Assembly (NCBI RefSeq): GCF_902702775.1
Contig: NZ_LR738724.1
Coordinates: forward strand, 1,178,001-1,242,000
Length of the DNA stretch: 64,000 bases
Direction of reading: 5' to 3'
Source of the DNA: Streptococcus suis
GTDB lineage: Bacteria > Bacillota > Bacilli > Lactobacillales > Streptococcaceae
How positions within the stretch are numbered: position 1 is the first letter of the stretch; each line of letters starts with the position of its first letter. Position numbers and translations under genes: made by a program. Positions 23,176 to 31,945 of the stretch are shown piece after piece. The notes beneath the pieces were generated by a model that searched no databases, had not been told where the DNA came from, and worked only from the letters and a program-made list of their open reading frames with translations.

Positions 23176-23200
23176 AGAAAAATTTTTAAGGAGATATGAG

Positions 23201-24919
23201 ATGACTTATCAAGAAACCTATCAAACATGGCTCGACTTTGCGGACCTTCCAGATTACTTGCGTGAAGAATTAGTCGCAATGGATGAAAAAACAAAAGAAG
23301 ATGCCTTCTATACAAATCTTGAATTTGGTACAGCTGGTATGCGTGGTTATATTGGCGCTGGTACCAACCGCATCAACGTATTCGTCGTTCGTCAAGCTAC
23401 TGAAGGTTTGGCAAAATTGGTAGAATCAAAAGGTGAAGAAGCTAAAAAACGTGGTGTTGCCATCGCTTACGACTCACGTCACTTCTCTCCAGAATTTGCC
23501 TTTGAATCAGCTCAAGTTTTGGCAGCGCATGGTATCAAATCTTATGTATTTGAAAGCCTTCGTCCAACTCCTGAGTTGTCATTTGCTGTTCGTCATTACA
23601 ATGCCATCGCAGGTATCATGGTGACTGCCAGCCACAACCCGAAAGAATTTAACGGCTACAAGGTTTACGGTGAAGACGGCGGACAAATGCCACCAGCTGA
23701 TGCAGATGCATTGACCAACTTCATCCGTGCCATTGACAATCCATTTGCAGTTGAATTGGCTGACCTTGAAGCCAGCAAGGAAAATGGCTTGATTACAGTT
23801 CTTGGCGAAGAAACTGACCTTAAATATCTTGAAGAACTCAAAGACCTCAACATCAACCCTGAATTGATTGCTGAATACGGTAAAGACATGAAGATTGTCT
23901 ACACACCACTTCATGGTACGGGTGAAATGTTGGCTCGTCGTGCCCTTGCACAGGCTGGTTTTGAGTCTGTCCAAGTTGTTGAAGCACAGGCAACTGCTGA
24001 CCCTGACTTCTCTACTGTCGCTTCACCAAACCCAGAAAGCCAAGCTGCATTTGCCCTTGCGGAAGAATTGGGCCGTGAAGTCGGTGCAGATGTCCTTCTT
24101 GCAACTGACCCTGACGCTGACCGTGTTGGTGTTGAAGTTCGTCAAGCTGACGGTTCATACTGGAACCTTTCTGGTAACCAAATCGGCGCTATCATTGCTA
24201 AATACATCCTTGAAGCCCACAAGCAAGCAGGCACACTTCCTGCAAACGCTGCCCTTGCTAAGTCAATCGTATCCACTGAGTTGGTAACTAAGATTGCAGA
24301 AAGCTACGGTGCTACCATGTTCAACGTCTTGACTGGTTTCAAATTCATCGCTGAGAAAATCCAAGAGTTCGAAGAAAAACACAACCATACTTACATGTTT
24401 GGTTTTGAAGAAAGCTTTGGTTACTTGATCAAACCATTTGTACGTGACAAGGATGCTATCCAGGCTGTGCTTATGGTTGCTGAAATTGCTGCCTACTACC
24501 GTTCACGTGGCATGACCTTGGCTGACGGTATCGATGAAATCTTCAAAGAATATGGCTACTTTGCTGAGAAAACAATCTCTGTTACTCTTTCTGGTAAAGA
24601 CGGTGCAGAACAAATCAAGGCAATCATGGCTAAATTCCGCGATAACTCACCAGCACAATTCAACGCAACTGACATCGCAGTCTTTGAAGACTTTGCCCTT
24701 CAAACTAAGACAGACAAAGATGGAAATGTTGAAAAACTCACTACTCCTCCTTCAGATGTCTTGAAATACACCTTGGCAGATGATTCTTGGTTTGCAGTTC
24801 GTCCTTCGGGAACCGAACCAAAAATCAAATTCTACATCGCAACAGTTGGTGAAACACTTGCCGAAGCGGAAGAAAAAATTGCCAATATCGAAAAAGAAAT
24901 CAACGAATTTGTTGGGTAA
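23201..24919 (+). CDS. pgm: Alpha-phosphoglucomutase/phosphomannomutase family
   Basis: Interconverts glucose 1-phosphate and glucose 6-phosphate, linking glycolysis to capsule, wall and glycogen precursors. At 572 residues it is the long gram-positive form. The phosphoserine is Ser144 in TASHNPKEFNGYK, the Mg loop DPDADR follows near 307, the sugar loop is GFEES near 406, and the phosphate-binding RPSGTEPKIKFY is near 530. AAGGAG sits 6-7 bases before the start. It is single-gene with its own promoter and terminator. Confidence 0.94.
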   Translation: MTYQETYQTWLDFADLPDYLREELVAMDEKTKEDAFYTNLEFGTAGMRGYIGAGTNRINVFVVRQATEGLAKLVESKGEEAKKRGVAIAYDSRHFSPEFAFESAQVLAAHGIKSYVFESLRPTPELSFAVRHYNAIAGIMVTASHNPKEFNGYKVYGEDGGQMPPADADALTNFIRAIDNPFAVELADLEASKENGLITVLGEETDLKYLEELKDLNINPELIAEYGKDMKIVYTPLHGTGEMLARRALAQAGFESVQVVEAQATADPDFSTVASPNPESQAAFALAEELGREVGADVLLATDPDADRVGVEVRQADGSYWNLSGNQIGAIIAKYILEAHKQAGTLPANAALAKSIVSTELVTKIAESYGATMFNVLTGFKFIAEKIQEFEEKHNHTYMFGFEESFGYLIKPFVRDKDAIQAVLMVAEIAAYYRSRGMTLADGIDEIFKEYGYFAEKTISVTLSGKDGAEQIKAIMAKFRDNSPAQFNATDIAVFEDFALQTKTDKDGNVEKLTTPPSDVLKYTLADDSWFAVRPSGTEPKIKFYIATVGETLAEAEEKIANIEKEINEFVG

Positions 24920-24932
24920 TCATCATAAGCTA

Positions 24933-24960
24933 AAAAGAGTCGCAATTGCGGCTCTTTTCT
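24933..24960 (+). terminator. Terminator after pgm
   Basis: Stem AAAAGAGTCGC / GCGGCTCTTTT (one wobble) with an AATT loop. Confidence 0.82.
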
Positions 24961-25081
24961 AGTCAATTAAAATATTAGCAGAAAACATGAACCTCATAAA
25001 AAAATTGCAATTGAGCAATAATTTTCTAAGGTGTTTTTTATTTGCAGTGCTTCTTATACTCAATGAAAATCAAAATCAGAC

Positions 25082-25240
25082 TTACTCCAAATGTTCGGGT
25101 AAAGTCTCTAGAGTTTCAAGTGCAGTTAGAATAAGGTCTAGTTTGCTGTCTGCAGATTGTTGAATGTAGAAATTAAGTAAGATATATTCATAAATCCCTC
25201 TCAAGCCCTTTTTTGCTTGATCCGTGAGGAAAACTTGGCA
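25082..25240 (-). pseudogene. RelE/ParE-family toxin remnant
   Basis: An open frame without a start codon ends at TAA 25082-25084. It reads VFLTDQAKKGLRGIYEYILL, then a helix, then LDLILTALETLETLPEHLE. This pattern (beta strand, A-x-x-x-L-x-x-I-Y-x-Y-I, then a helix leading to L-x-x-x-P) is the N-terminal part of ParE toxins. The 5' end is lost and the protein stops after about 50 residues, so the C-terminal sheet with the active region is missing. No antitoxin gene is visible beside it. Confidence 0.5.
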
Positions 25241-25250
25241 TCATTTATGA

Positions 25251-25466
25251 TTATTCAAGCACAAAATCTTTTCTCTCAACCGCCAAAGATGTTAGTTTAC
25301 CTTGCTCAATTTTTTGATGACCAATCAGAATTTCCTTTTTAAAGCCTTCAAAGGCAACTTGAAATTCCGTCACTTGTATATCACTGTTTACGTACTCTTT
25401 GGGTTCTTTAGTTTGTTCATAAAAAGTTGCATCTACTATGAAGTTGACGGGTTTAGTATTTGCCAT
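25251..25466 (-). CDS. Small hypothetical protein
   Basis: A 71-residue acidic-to-neutral soluble protein (MANTKPVNFIVDATFYEQ...). AAGGAATAACT precedes the ATG, so translation is likely. No membrane segment or known motif is recognised. It ends only 11 bases before the ParE remnant on the same strand. Confidence 0.55.
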   Translation of the reverse strand: MANTKPVNFIVDATFYEQTKEPKEYVNSDIQVTEFQVAFEGFKKEILIGHQKIEQGKLTSLAVERKDFVLE

Positions 25467-25648
25467 AGTTATTCCTTATTGTAAAGATGGTTTGTAAATA
25501 CATTCTATCATGTTTAACTTCTAAATTCAGCTAACCCCCTACAATTCCCAAGTACATCGAAGACAAAACCTCATCGATTTTGTACTATTCATTCATGCAA
25601 TCTTTATAACTGAAAATACAGTTAAAACTAGAGAAGTCTGCAAGCTAC

Positions 25649-26425
25649 CTAACTCTCCATCCCTAATTCTTCCAAAAAGAAGCGATTCAGTGGAAAGATA
25701 TCCTGTCTCTCATCCTGAACAATTTGGATATAGGCTTCAATTTCTCGAATGCTTTCTTCCAAATAGTTTTGAATCGGAAGTAAGGATGAAATGAGTGTTT
25801 CTTCTGGATGGTTGATTTTCAAGTCCAGCAATGCTGCGACATGGGGTTTCATTTCCTCTGGAAGCAAAGCCTGAACAAGGTCATCAAACAAAATAGGGGG
25901 AATGGTATGATACTTCTCAATCCAGCGACATGCCAAAATTGGGCGCAAAGCATAAAAATATTTTTTAGGTTTGACCTGTTCACAAAGCAGGTATTTTTGC
26001 ATATTACCTTTGGCAGTGTTGAGATAATGATAGAGCATTTTTTTCTCAGAAAAATAGGTCTGAGCATACTGGCGAATTCGCTCAATAAAATCTGTCTGAT
26101 GATAGACAATCGGCGATTGCAACCATTCAAATAAGGTTGGGTTTGACTTAAACAAGAGTTTCAAGGTTTTGTCTAGATCCCACCCACTCACATCCCAGGT
26201 TTCATCAATCGGCAATTCAATCACATCTCGGCCTTTATCCAAAGCCAAATAAAAATCCGGCTTATGCTTGTAGATAAAACGAACATCGAAGTCACTGTCT
26301 GGTGATTCAAAACCCCAAGCACGACTACCTGATTCGATTGCCCACAAGACCTCGACATCAAATTCCTTCTCAATCTCCCGCAATTTTTGGGGGACTAAGG
26401 TCATCATTTCATTTTGTGTTTTCAT
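25649..26425 (-). CDS. YcgL-type nucleotidyltransferase-fold protein
   Basis: A 258-residue protein with the polymerase-beta-like nucleotidyltransferase motif SGSRAWGFESPDSDFDVRF (near residues 32-50): GS-x(n)-D-x-D with the acidic pair for metal binding. The rest fits the YcgL/DUF4037-like group, with a helical C-terminal half. The reaction and target are unknown. The ribosome binding site is weak (GAAAG about 10 bases upstream). Confidence 0.8.
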   Translation of the reverse strand: MKTQNEMMTLVPQKLREIEKEFDVEVLWAIESGSRAWGFESPDSDFDVRFIYKHKPDFYLALDKGRDVIELPIDETWDVSGWDLDKTLKLLFKSNPTLFEWLQSPIVYHQTDFIERIRQYAQTYFSEKKMLYHYLNTAKGNMQKYLLCEQVKPKKYFYALRPILACRWIEKYHTIPPILFDDLVQALLPEEMKPHVAALLDLKINHPEETLISSLLPIQNYLEESIREIEAYIQIVQDERQDIFPLNRFFLEELGMES

Positions 26426-26497
26426 TATTACTTTTCTTTCTTTAGATAATCCTCATATGCTTTAAAATCATCTGGATTATCAGCATAGTTATATTCA

Positions 26498-26782
26498 TTA
26501 GAACAGATAAACTGGTTCGTTTTTAGACTGGTAAAAATATGTTAATTCGCCACATGAAACACAAGCTTCTTGAAAGCTCTGTTCGGTTAGGCCCAAATTG
26601 GGAAGGCAATCCTGATAAACGGCATTTTTAAAAAGATTTGGGCGAATATTCTTTTGATAGTCCCATTCTTTTCTGCGATTCCGTAAATACTCGTCAAATT
26701 TTTCATGCCAGTACAGAGTCGGGTGCAATTCCTCGCACTTCTTGCACCAAAATCCATCAATTTCAATATCCACGTCTCCCAT
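26498..26782 (-). CDS. Small protein with two CxxC pairs, putative zinc-binding
   Basis: A 94-residue protein with the pairs CKKC (near 14-17) and CVSC (near 76-79), likely one zinc site holding the two ends together. The start is ATG 26782: GAGGTGG lies 5 bases upstream, directly after the stop of the Sel1-repeat gene, so the two genes are coupled. An in-frame extension to 26845 would overlap the upstream gene and lacks a site. The family is not recognised. Confidence 0.65.
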   Translation of the reverse strand: MGDVDIEIDGFWCKKCEELHPTLYWHEKFDEYLRNRRKEWDYQKNIRPNLFKNAVYQDCLPNLGLTEQSFQEACVSCGELTYFYQSKNEPVYLF

Positions 26783-26792
26783 TTTTTCCACC

Positions 26793-27440
26793 TCAAAATA
26801 AATCATCCCATCGGTGTCGAACAGTATCAAATTGTGAATGCCCAAGTAATTCTACAACCTGTTCATACACAGATTGATAATAAGTTCCATTATTTTGCAG
26901 TTCGATTTCATAGCCTTTTTGAGCAAACCGTAAAAATTGATAGGCAAGATCAAGATTTACAAACAGTTGGCCATCCAAAAGCATCGATTTTCCCAAAGCA
27001 AGGCACAAACTTGGATAATTTTCAAGTGCCTGATACCAAGTGATATCATATAAAGCCTCCAAAGGCTCATCTAATAGATAGGATACAGCCAATCGATAAT
27101 AATAAAGAGACAATTCTTCATCCTGAATTCCCCATTTTGTAGTTCTATAGATATCTCCTAATTTATAAGTAGCGTCAATATTTTCCTTCTTAGCTGCTAG
27201 CTTGAAATAAGCAAGTGCAAGTCTCAAGTTTGGTTCAGAATGTCTACCATATAAATAACAATAACCCAAATTTGACATAGCATCTGAATTTCCCATACTA
27301 GCCGCTAGATGATAGTAGGCAGCAGCAAGGCCGTATTCACCATCGCGATAAAAATTTGCTCCTTTGCTATTTAGATAACCTGAATCATTGTTTTCAATCG
27401 CTTTGTAATCCGCTTCCGATAATTGTAATGTATTGTTCAT
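26793..27440 (-). CDS. Sel1-like repeat (tetratricopeptide-type) protein
   Basis: A 215-residue cytoplasmic protein with Sel1-like helical repeats at about 25-140. Units are recognisable by A-x-x-x-L-G-x-x-Y/YxxG: YHLAASMGNSDAMSNLGYCY, then LAYFKLAAKKENIDATYKLG, then a third. Such proteins serve as protein-binding scaffolds. Start ATG 27440 is used because AAGGAGG lies 4-5 bases upstream; the frame extends to 27455. It is followed by the CxxC protein, so a joint role is plausible. Confidence 0.75.
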   Translation of the reverse strand: MNNTLQLSEADYKAIENNDSGYLNSKGANFYRDGEYGLAAAYYHLAASMGNSDAMSNLGYCYLYGRHSEPNLRLALAYFKLAAKKENIDATYKLGDIYRTTKWGIQDEELSLYYYRLAVSYLLDEPLEALYDITWYQALENYPSLCLALGKSMLLDGQLFVNLDLAYQFLRFAQKGYEIELQNNGTYYQSVYEQVVELLGHSQFDTVRHRWDDLF

Positions 27441-27663
27441 TTTATCCTCCTTCATTCAACACTAGTTTCGGCGACCACTTGCAAACATATATTTTAATAT
27501 TTATAAATTGATTATACCATTAAAACAACAATAAACTGCAATATCGCTGTCACAGCTACAAAAAAGATATGTCTATTAATAAACGAATTCCACATCATAA
27601 AAATAGGAGCAAGTCAACCAACTACTCCCATTTCTATATTGAATAATGAATTTCTTAACTAAT

Positions 27664-28620
27664 TTATTCTTTAGTTGTGTGTCGCTTGCCTAAACTAAGT
27701 GCTTGTTCCTCTGACATCTCAATAACCTTTGCAAAATTGGTATTGGCTGGCATGTTTTCTTTAGAATACCAATAAACATCCGCATTTCCATTCCTAGCAA
27801 TATAAACAACTGGAGCAAGCTGAGTTTCAGATTGAGCTACTTGACTACTTTCGCTTAGTTGTGATTCCGGCGCAACACTAGAGGAGGCAGTTTGACTAGT
27901 TTCATCAGTTGAAACTAAGGATGGTGTCGCAGTACCTTTCAAATAATCTATTGTTGCATTTTTAGAATAATTATCTAAGATGACAGTTGTAATTCCATAT
28001 CCATCTACCGACTCTTTCGGACTTCCAAGGTTTATGTTTATTAGATATCCAGATTCATCCAAACCAACATATTGAAGAGAAATCTGCCTTGGTATCAGCT
28101 CATCACCGGAATAAATAGGAGTTACTTTATAATCTAACCAAAAATGAGGGTGATTTGCTAGCCAACTATCCAAACGATTTTCATAGTAAAGCATGCTCTC
28201 GAAATTGCTATCATCTGTTCCTTTATAGTTCCCGCTATTTGTCCAAGCAGTCAAGGGAACCAAATTTTTTCCTTCGTCTGTCAAACCACTAAATTGGTAA
28301 CCAATCAGATGGCCCCTATTAAAAAGCCAAGATTTTTTACCTTGATTACCATAGGCAATTTTATAGTTATGCCATCCAACAGGAGTAAATTTTATCCGTG
28401 GTTCCCTACGCTTCTTAGGTTCATCCTTATCCTGAAGTTGAATATGTGCGGAAGTTGCCCTACCTAACGTATCAAATTCACCAAGCACAATCTGCTTATT
28501 TCCATTGAACGGAATTAAGTTTAGACTACCGTAATCAATACTTTCTTGGTTAGCTTTAACAGGAAAACCACTTACAAGAAAGGAAATGAACACAAGTAAA
28601 AATAGACAAATTCTTTTCAT
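27664..28620 (-). CDS. Secreted DNA/RNA non-specific endonuclease (EndA type)
   Basis: A 318-residue exported nuclease. The signal peptide is residues 1-24 (MKRICLFLLVFISFLVSGFP then VKA). The nuclease core has NRGHLIGYQF with the general-base His104, then NLVPLTAWTNSG near 119-130 with the Mg-ligand region. The C-terminal third (about 210-250) is Ser/Thr/Gln-rich and low in complexity, probably a linker to a roughly 50-residue tail. It resembles DNA-entry nuclease EndA and other streptococcal secreted nucleases; whether it aids uptake or NET escape is unknown. The start is ATG 28620 with AGGAG 8 bases upstream. Confidence 0.8.
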   Translation of the reverse strand: MKRICLFLLVFISFLVSGFPVKANQESIDYGSLNLIPFNGNKQIVLGEFDTLGRATSAHIQLQDKDEPKKRREPRIKFTPVGWHNYKIAYGNQGKKSWLFNRGHLIGYQFSGLTDEGKNLVPLTAWTNSGNYKGTDDSNFESMLYYENRLDSWLANHPHFWLDYKVTPIYSGDELIPRQISLQYVGLDESGYLININLGSPKESVDGYGITTVILDNYSKNATIDYLKGTATPSLVSTDETSQTASSSVAPESQLSESSQVAQSETQLAPVVYIARNGNADVYWYSKENMPANTNFAKVIEMSEEQALSLGKRHTTKE

Positions 28621-29067
28621 AATCAATTCTCCTAGATATTAGTGGTTGAAATGATAGCCCAAAAATTGTATATCGGAAACATTTGTACTATACATTCCAC
28701 CAATTTTCCATAATACAGATAAAACAGGAATAATATACACTATATTCATATAATACACTCTCGCGGTAAAAAAATCAATTCTTTATAGGTATTGAAAGTA
28801 AAAACTATCTCTCCCTTTTTAATATGGTATTTAAAAATAGAATATGGACGAGTGAAAATGTAATTAATAGATTTCATTAAACAATACCGCAAAAACATTT
28901 AGTAAAAAGCAAAGCTAAATTATTCAATTTCAAAACTAATAAAAAACTCTTGAAACCTAACGATTGCAAGAGTTTTAATCCTATGCTTATAGCACTTGTA
29001 TTCAACTTGTTTCAAATAGACTAAGATTGTAATACAATTTAGGAAATTTCCTTTCTAAGAGGGCAAA
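28621..29067. other. Gene-free, AT-rich stretch
   Basis: I see no coding frame of note. It holds only the terminator at 28941-28976. Confidence 0.6.
28941..28976 (-). terminator. Terminator of the zinc-ribbon two-gene operon
   Basis: AAAACTCTTG / CAAGAGTTTT stem with a long loop. On the minus strand it is followed by six T. It could also work weakly on the plus strand. Confidence 0.7.
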
Positions 29068-29256
29068 TTATTTCTTTCTACCTCCAAGAACTTTGTTTAA
29101 TATAAAAGGTGCAGCAGTTAGAGCAATACCACCCATTACTTTCCCAGCTTTACGTATTCCACCCAGTATCTTATTTCTACATGATTCACACTTATTATAT
29201 TTATAATCTTTTGGAATGATTCTACCACATTTTTTACACGTATTTTTTTCTATCAT
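29068..29256 (-). CDS. Small zinc-ribbon protein with hydrophobic tail
   Basis: 62 residues. The N-terminal half is a zinc ribbon (CKKC at 7-10 and CESC near 23-26). The C-terminal half is glycine-rich and hydrophobic (about 31-56, KVMGGIALTAAPFILN) and ends in basic residues, so it could insert in or lie on the membrane. Its ATG overlaps the stop of the upstream gene by 4 bases. Function unknown. Confidence 0.65.
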   Translation of the reverse strand: MIEKNTCKKCGRIIPKDYKYNKCESCRNKILGGIRKAGKVMGGIALTAAPFILNKVLGGRKK

Positions 29257-30257
29257 GTTAAATCCTCAGTTTCAATCTCTTTTAAATTATTAGGTAATTC
29301 TAATATTGTTGCATTGATTTTAGGTAACTCTTCAGTCCAATAATTTGTTGGAGATGGATCAAGTAAATCCAATCGTTCCACCAAATGTGGTGTTGCTAGA
29401 TATGTATCATTTATAAAATGTGCAAAGTATTCGAGACTTTTTTGAGCAGCCTTCTCTTCACCCAATTCATTATAAGCCATTGCGGCTGACAAAGAAACAA
29501 TATTTACAGCAGATAGTCCATCTCTTATTTCACTTATTCTAGAATCAATTGTTTCTTGTTTAACACCTTTTAATAATTTACCAAAAGTATCTTCAGGTTG
29601 TTCTTGAATAAAAGAAACATTAGATTTTTGGCTTAGCATCAAAAGATTGCGACTATCTTCAGCATCAGAAATTACCTGAAGAAGCATTGAAGTTCTTAAC
29701 TGTGGGTTGACAATTTCCCTTGCTTGAATTAATTTTTGTTGACAGCTGTATGCTATAGCTAACCTATCAGACTCCTGCCCCTTTCTGACATCCTCAATCG
29801 CAAGCTGAACATTTTCAATCTGCTCCGCAAGTCGTGCCATTTGAAGTTGTGACGAATAGTTGGAAATGGATTCAGTAATTTCTGGCGCAAGATTCACAGT
29901 TTCCAGGGGGACTGTCGCAGCAATTTTCCCAGTTTCCGTATTCAACAATGTTGCCATTAATGAACCGTCTTTTTTAGTCATTAATTTTAAAGCACCTTTT
30001 GCAATTGCTTGTTTTTGCTCTTTAGACAATACAGCCTGTAAGGCTTCTTCTGGTACTGTTGACTTTACTGCATTAATAAATGATGGAGCAGTATAGAGCA
30101 ACTTCTCTATTTGAGAAAAAATTGTGTTAGCTTTGCTTAATAATGGTCTTGCAATTTCTGGAAGGTTACCAAATACACTTGTAGGTTTTGCTTCAAACGC
30201 CTCAACATCTAGAATCTCATAATCATCTGGACCATAATATATAATTTCTTCATTCAT
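29253..30257 (-). CDS. Helical hypothetical protein, first gene of an isolated operon
   Basis: A 334-residue soluble protein of unknown family. The N-terminal 30 residues are acidic (MNEEIIYYGPDDYEILDVEA). The centre (about 130-200) is predicted helical and coiled-coil-like (LAEQIENVQLAIEDVRKGQ). No catalytic motif or membrane segment is evident. AAAGGGG precedes the ATG by 7 bases. It is coupled by a 4-base overlap to the zinc-ribbon gene, and the pair is isolated by long gene-free stretches on both sides. A scaffold or effector with a membrane-associated partner is a guess only. Confidence 0.65.
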   Translation of the reverse strand: MNEEIIYYGPDDYEILDVEAFEAKPTSVFGNLPEIARPLLSKANTIFSQIEKLLYTAPSFINAVKSTVPEEALQAVLSKEQKQAIAKGALKLMTKKDGSLMATLLNTETGKIAATVPLETVNLAPEITESISNYSSQLQMARLAEQIENVQLAIEDVRKGQESDRLAIAYSCQQKLIQAREIVNPQLRTSMLLQVISDAEDSRNLLMLSQKSNVSFIQEQPEDTFGKLLKGVKQETIDSRISEIRDGLSAVNIVSLSAAMAYNELGEEKAAQKSLEYFAHFINDTYLATPHLVERLDLLDPSPTNYWTEELPKINATILELPNNLKEIETEDLT

Positions 30258-30557
30258 TAATTTACCCCTTTCAAATAGTTCATAATAATCGGGCTTTTAC
30301 TTTAGTGATTTCAACCAAAATATCACTTATTACTCTAATTATATCACTAAAAGCTTGTTAATAAAACATCACATTAGGTTTTTGCATTTATATATAAAGA
30401 AAAGTCTACTAAATTCCCTAGATTAAACCCTACTCTAGTTTCATAGACTTGGTGAATACGTTTCTATTCCTAAAAATTCCTTTTCAATAGAAATAAACAT
30501 ATCCCCACAGGGGGATTGGAAATAGAATTAGATAATTTCATACTAGCACTTCTACTC
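30258..30557. other. Gene-free stretch
   Basis: About 300 bases with no convincing frame. It should hold the promoter of the gene ending upstream at 30257. An imperfect AAGTCTA / TAGACTT hairpin lies near 30400-30450. Confidence 0.5.
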
Positions 30558-30670
30558 ACTCTGATACTTTCCCACCACAAAGCAAAAAGCCTTACAATCA
30601 AGGCTTTTCATTATCCCTTTCGTTCAAAGGTTTCTAAGCTTTTACAAGCAGAGCGACGCACTCCACATGT
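30558..30670. repeat. 113-bp direct repeat, copy 1: rlmD 3' end plus terminator
   Basis: 109 of 113 bases match the copy at 35705-35817. On the minus strand it encodes HVECVALLVKA-stop (30669-30634), the typical last residues of RlmD/RumA, followed by the terminator AAAAGCCTT / AAGGCTTTT (30584-30608). The rest of rlmD is not in the window. In streptococci the rumA 3' end is a known integration site for phages and ICEs, so this is most likely an attachment-site copy. Confidence 0.75.
30584..30608. terminator. Terminator in repeat copy 1
   Basis: AAAAGCCTT / AAGGCTTTT stem, T run on both strands. It also serves the ferric-reductase-like gene ending at 30683. Confidence 0.75.
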
Positions 30671-30682
30671 TTTAAATGAGTA

Positions 30683-31945
30683 TTAAAAGGCAAAGCTTTC
30701 ATAAAAGATGCGGTCTTCTGGGATGCCATTTTTGACCAAATAATTTTGGTAGGCACGGTTCATTGCCATTGGACCTGCAATGAGGAAAAAATTGTCACGG
30801 TCTAGGGGGATGAGTTCCTTCAACTGGGTCTCATCCAGTCGTCCCTCTTGAGCAAAATAGGTGAAATTTGGTCGCTTAGTTGCTAGGCATTGTAGCCAGT
30901 CATAGGCAATTTTTGCTCTGCCATTTTTTACGGTATGAATCAGATGAATCGTCTGACGGGGATTTTTTTCAATCAAGGATAGAAAGGGGACGATACCTAC
31001 ACCACCCGCAATCATAACCAGTTTATCCTGCCGTAGAAGCGATGATTTGAAACGATGAAGTACCCCGTAGCCGTGGGTAAATTCAAGTCCCTCTCCAATA
31101 TCAAGTCGAGCTAAGGCTTGAGTAAAATCACCCACCTGGTCGATAATGAGGGAAAAGCTATAATCATCAAAACACGCAAGAGAAAAGGGGTGGGGCTCAG
31201 CTAAATCTGGCTGATTAGGAAACCTAATGAAGATAAAATCCCCTGCTTTAAATCGGGTCAGGTTCTGACTCTTAACATCCAGTTTCAGCAAACCATCATC
31301 CAGATACTCTAGGGAAAGCAATACACCAGACTGCCACTTCTTTAGCTTAAAAACGGCATATGAACCAAGGGCAAAGAGGGTATAAAGACTGATTAACACC
31401 ATAAAACCAGTGGCTTGACGGATATAATCAATGACCCAGATATGAAGATAAACTAGAATCACAGCAAGAAGATTCAGGCGATGAATCCAAATGCTAAACT
31501 CGTGTTTGAAGAGCTTTTCTAAGAACCGCTTGAGATTTACCAGCCAGACCCAGCGACTGGTCAGCCAACCCGCCATAAAAATAAGGGAGTAGGCAATCAG
31601 GGTCAGAAAGAGATAAAAGGCGATATCTCCTAAAAACTTAGGCAGGTCTTCCGAAGGGAGCAACCATTTATGGAGGTGGCTCAAGCCCAGAGCAAAAAGA
31701 CTGGTTATCCCGTGAATGATATACATATCAGGCAAACCAATTAAACGATCTAACCAACTGGGTCTGGAGGACAGCCAAATGACCACTAAAAACCAGACAT
31801 AGGCAACCAAGCCGTAGAGAACGCCGACTTGACTTCTGCCATCCAAACTAAGTTGTGCAAAGAGTAGGCTAATTGCTGGTAGGGGAATCAAAAAGAGCAA
31901 ACCTAGCCACAAACAATTTAGGTAAAACCGATGATGTTTTAACAT
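30683..31945 (-). CDS. Ferric-reductase-like transmembrane flavocytochrome with FAD/NAD(P) reductase domain
   Basis: A 420-residue membrane protein. Residues 1-215 hold about six hydrophobic segments with His in SHLHKW (about 93-97) and VYLHIW (about 160-166), which could bind haem as in the ferric reductase/NOX family. The C-terminal 200 residues are a ferredoxin-reductase module: FAD motif PHPFSLA near 254, NAD(P) loop GGVGIVPFLSL near 316, and an IAGPMAM motif near 386. It would pass electrons from NAD(P)H through FAD and haem across the membrane. It overlaps apbE by 7 bases. Confidence 0.8.
   Translation of the reverse strand: MLKHHRFYLNCLWLGLLFLIPLPAISLLFAQLSLDGRSQVGVLYGLVAYVWFLVVIWLSSRPSWLDRLIGLPDMYIIHGITSLFALGLSHLHKWLLPSEDLPKFLGDIAFYLFLTLIAYSLIFMAGWLTSRWVWLVNLKRFLEKLFKHEFSIWIHRLNLLAVILVYLHIWVIDYIRQATGFMVLISLYTLFALGSYAVFKLKKWQSGVLLSLEYLDDGLLKLDVKSQNLTRFKAGDFIFIRFPNQPDLAEPHPFSLACFDDYSFSLIIDQVGDFTQALARLDIGEGLEFTHGYGVLHRFKSSLLRQDKLVMIAGGVGIVPFLSLIEKNPRQTIHLIHTVKNGRAKIAYDWLQCLATKRPNFTYFAQEGRLDETQLKELIPLDRDNFFLIAGPMAMNRAYQNYLVKNGIPEDRIFYESFAF

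Noticed and set aside
25045..25085. Sequence like CTCAATGAAAATC in the gap after pgm, as seen near many streptococcal mobile repeats
   Set aside because: Too short and common in streptococcal intergenic DNA; no terminal repeats or transposase to support a RUP, BOX or IS call.
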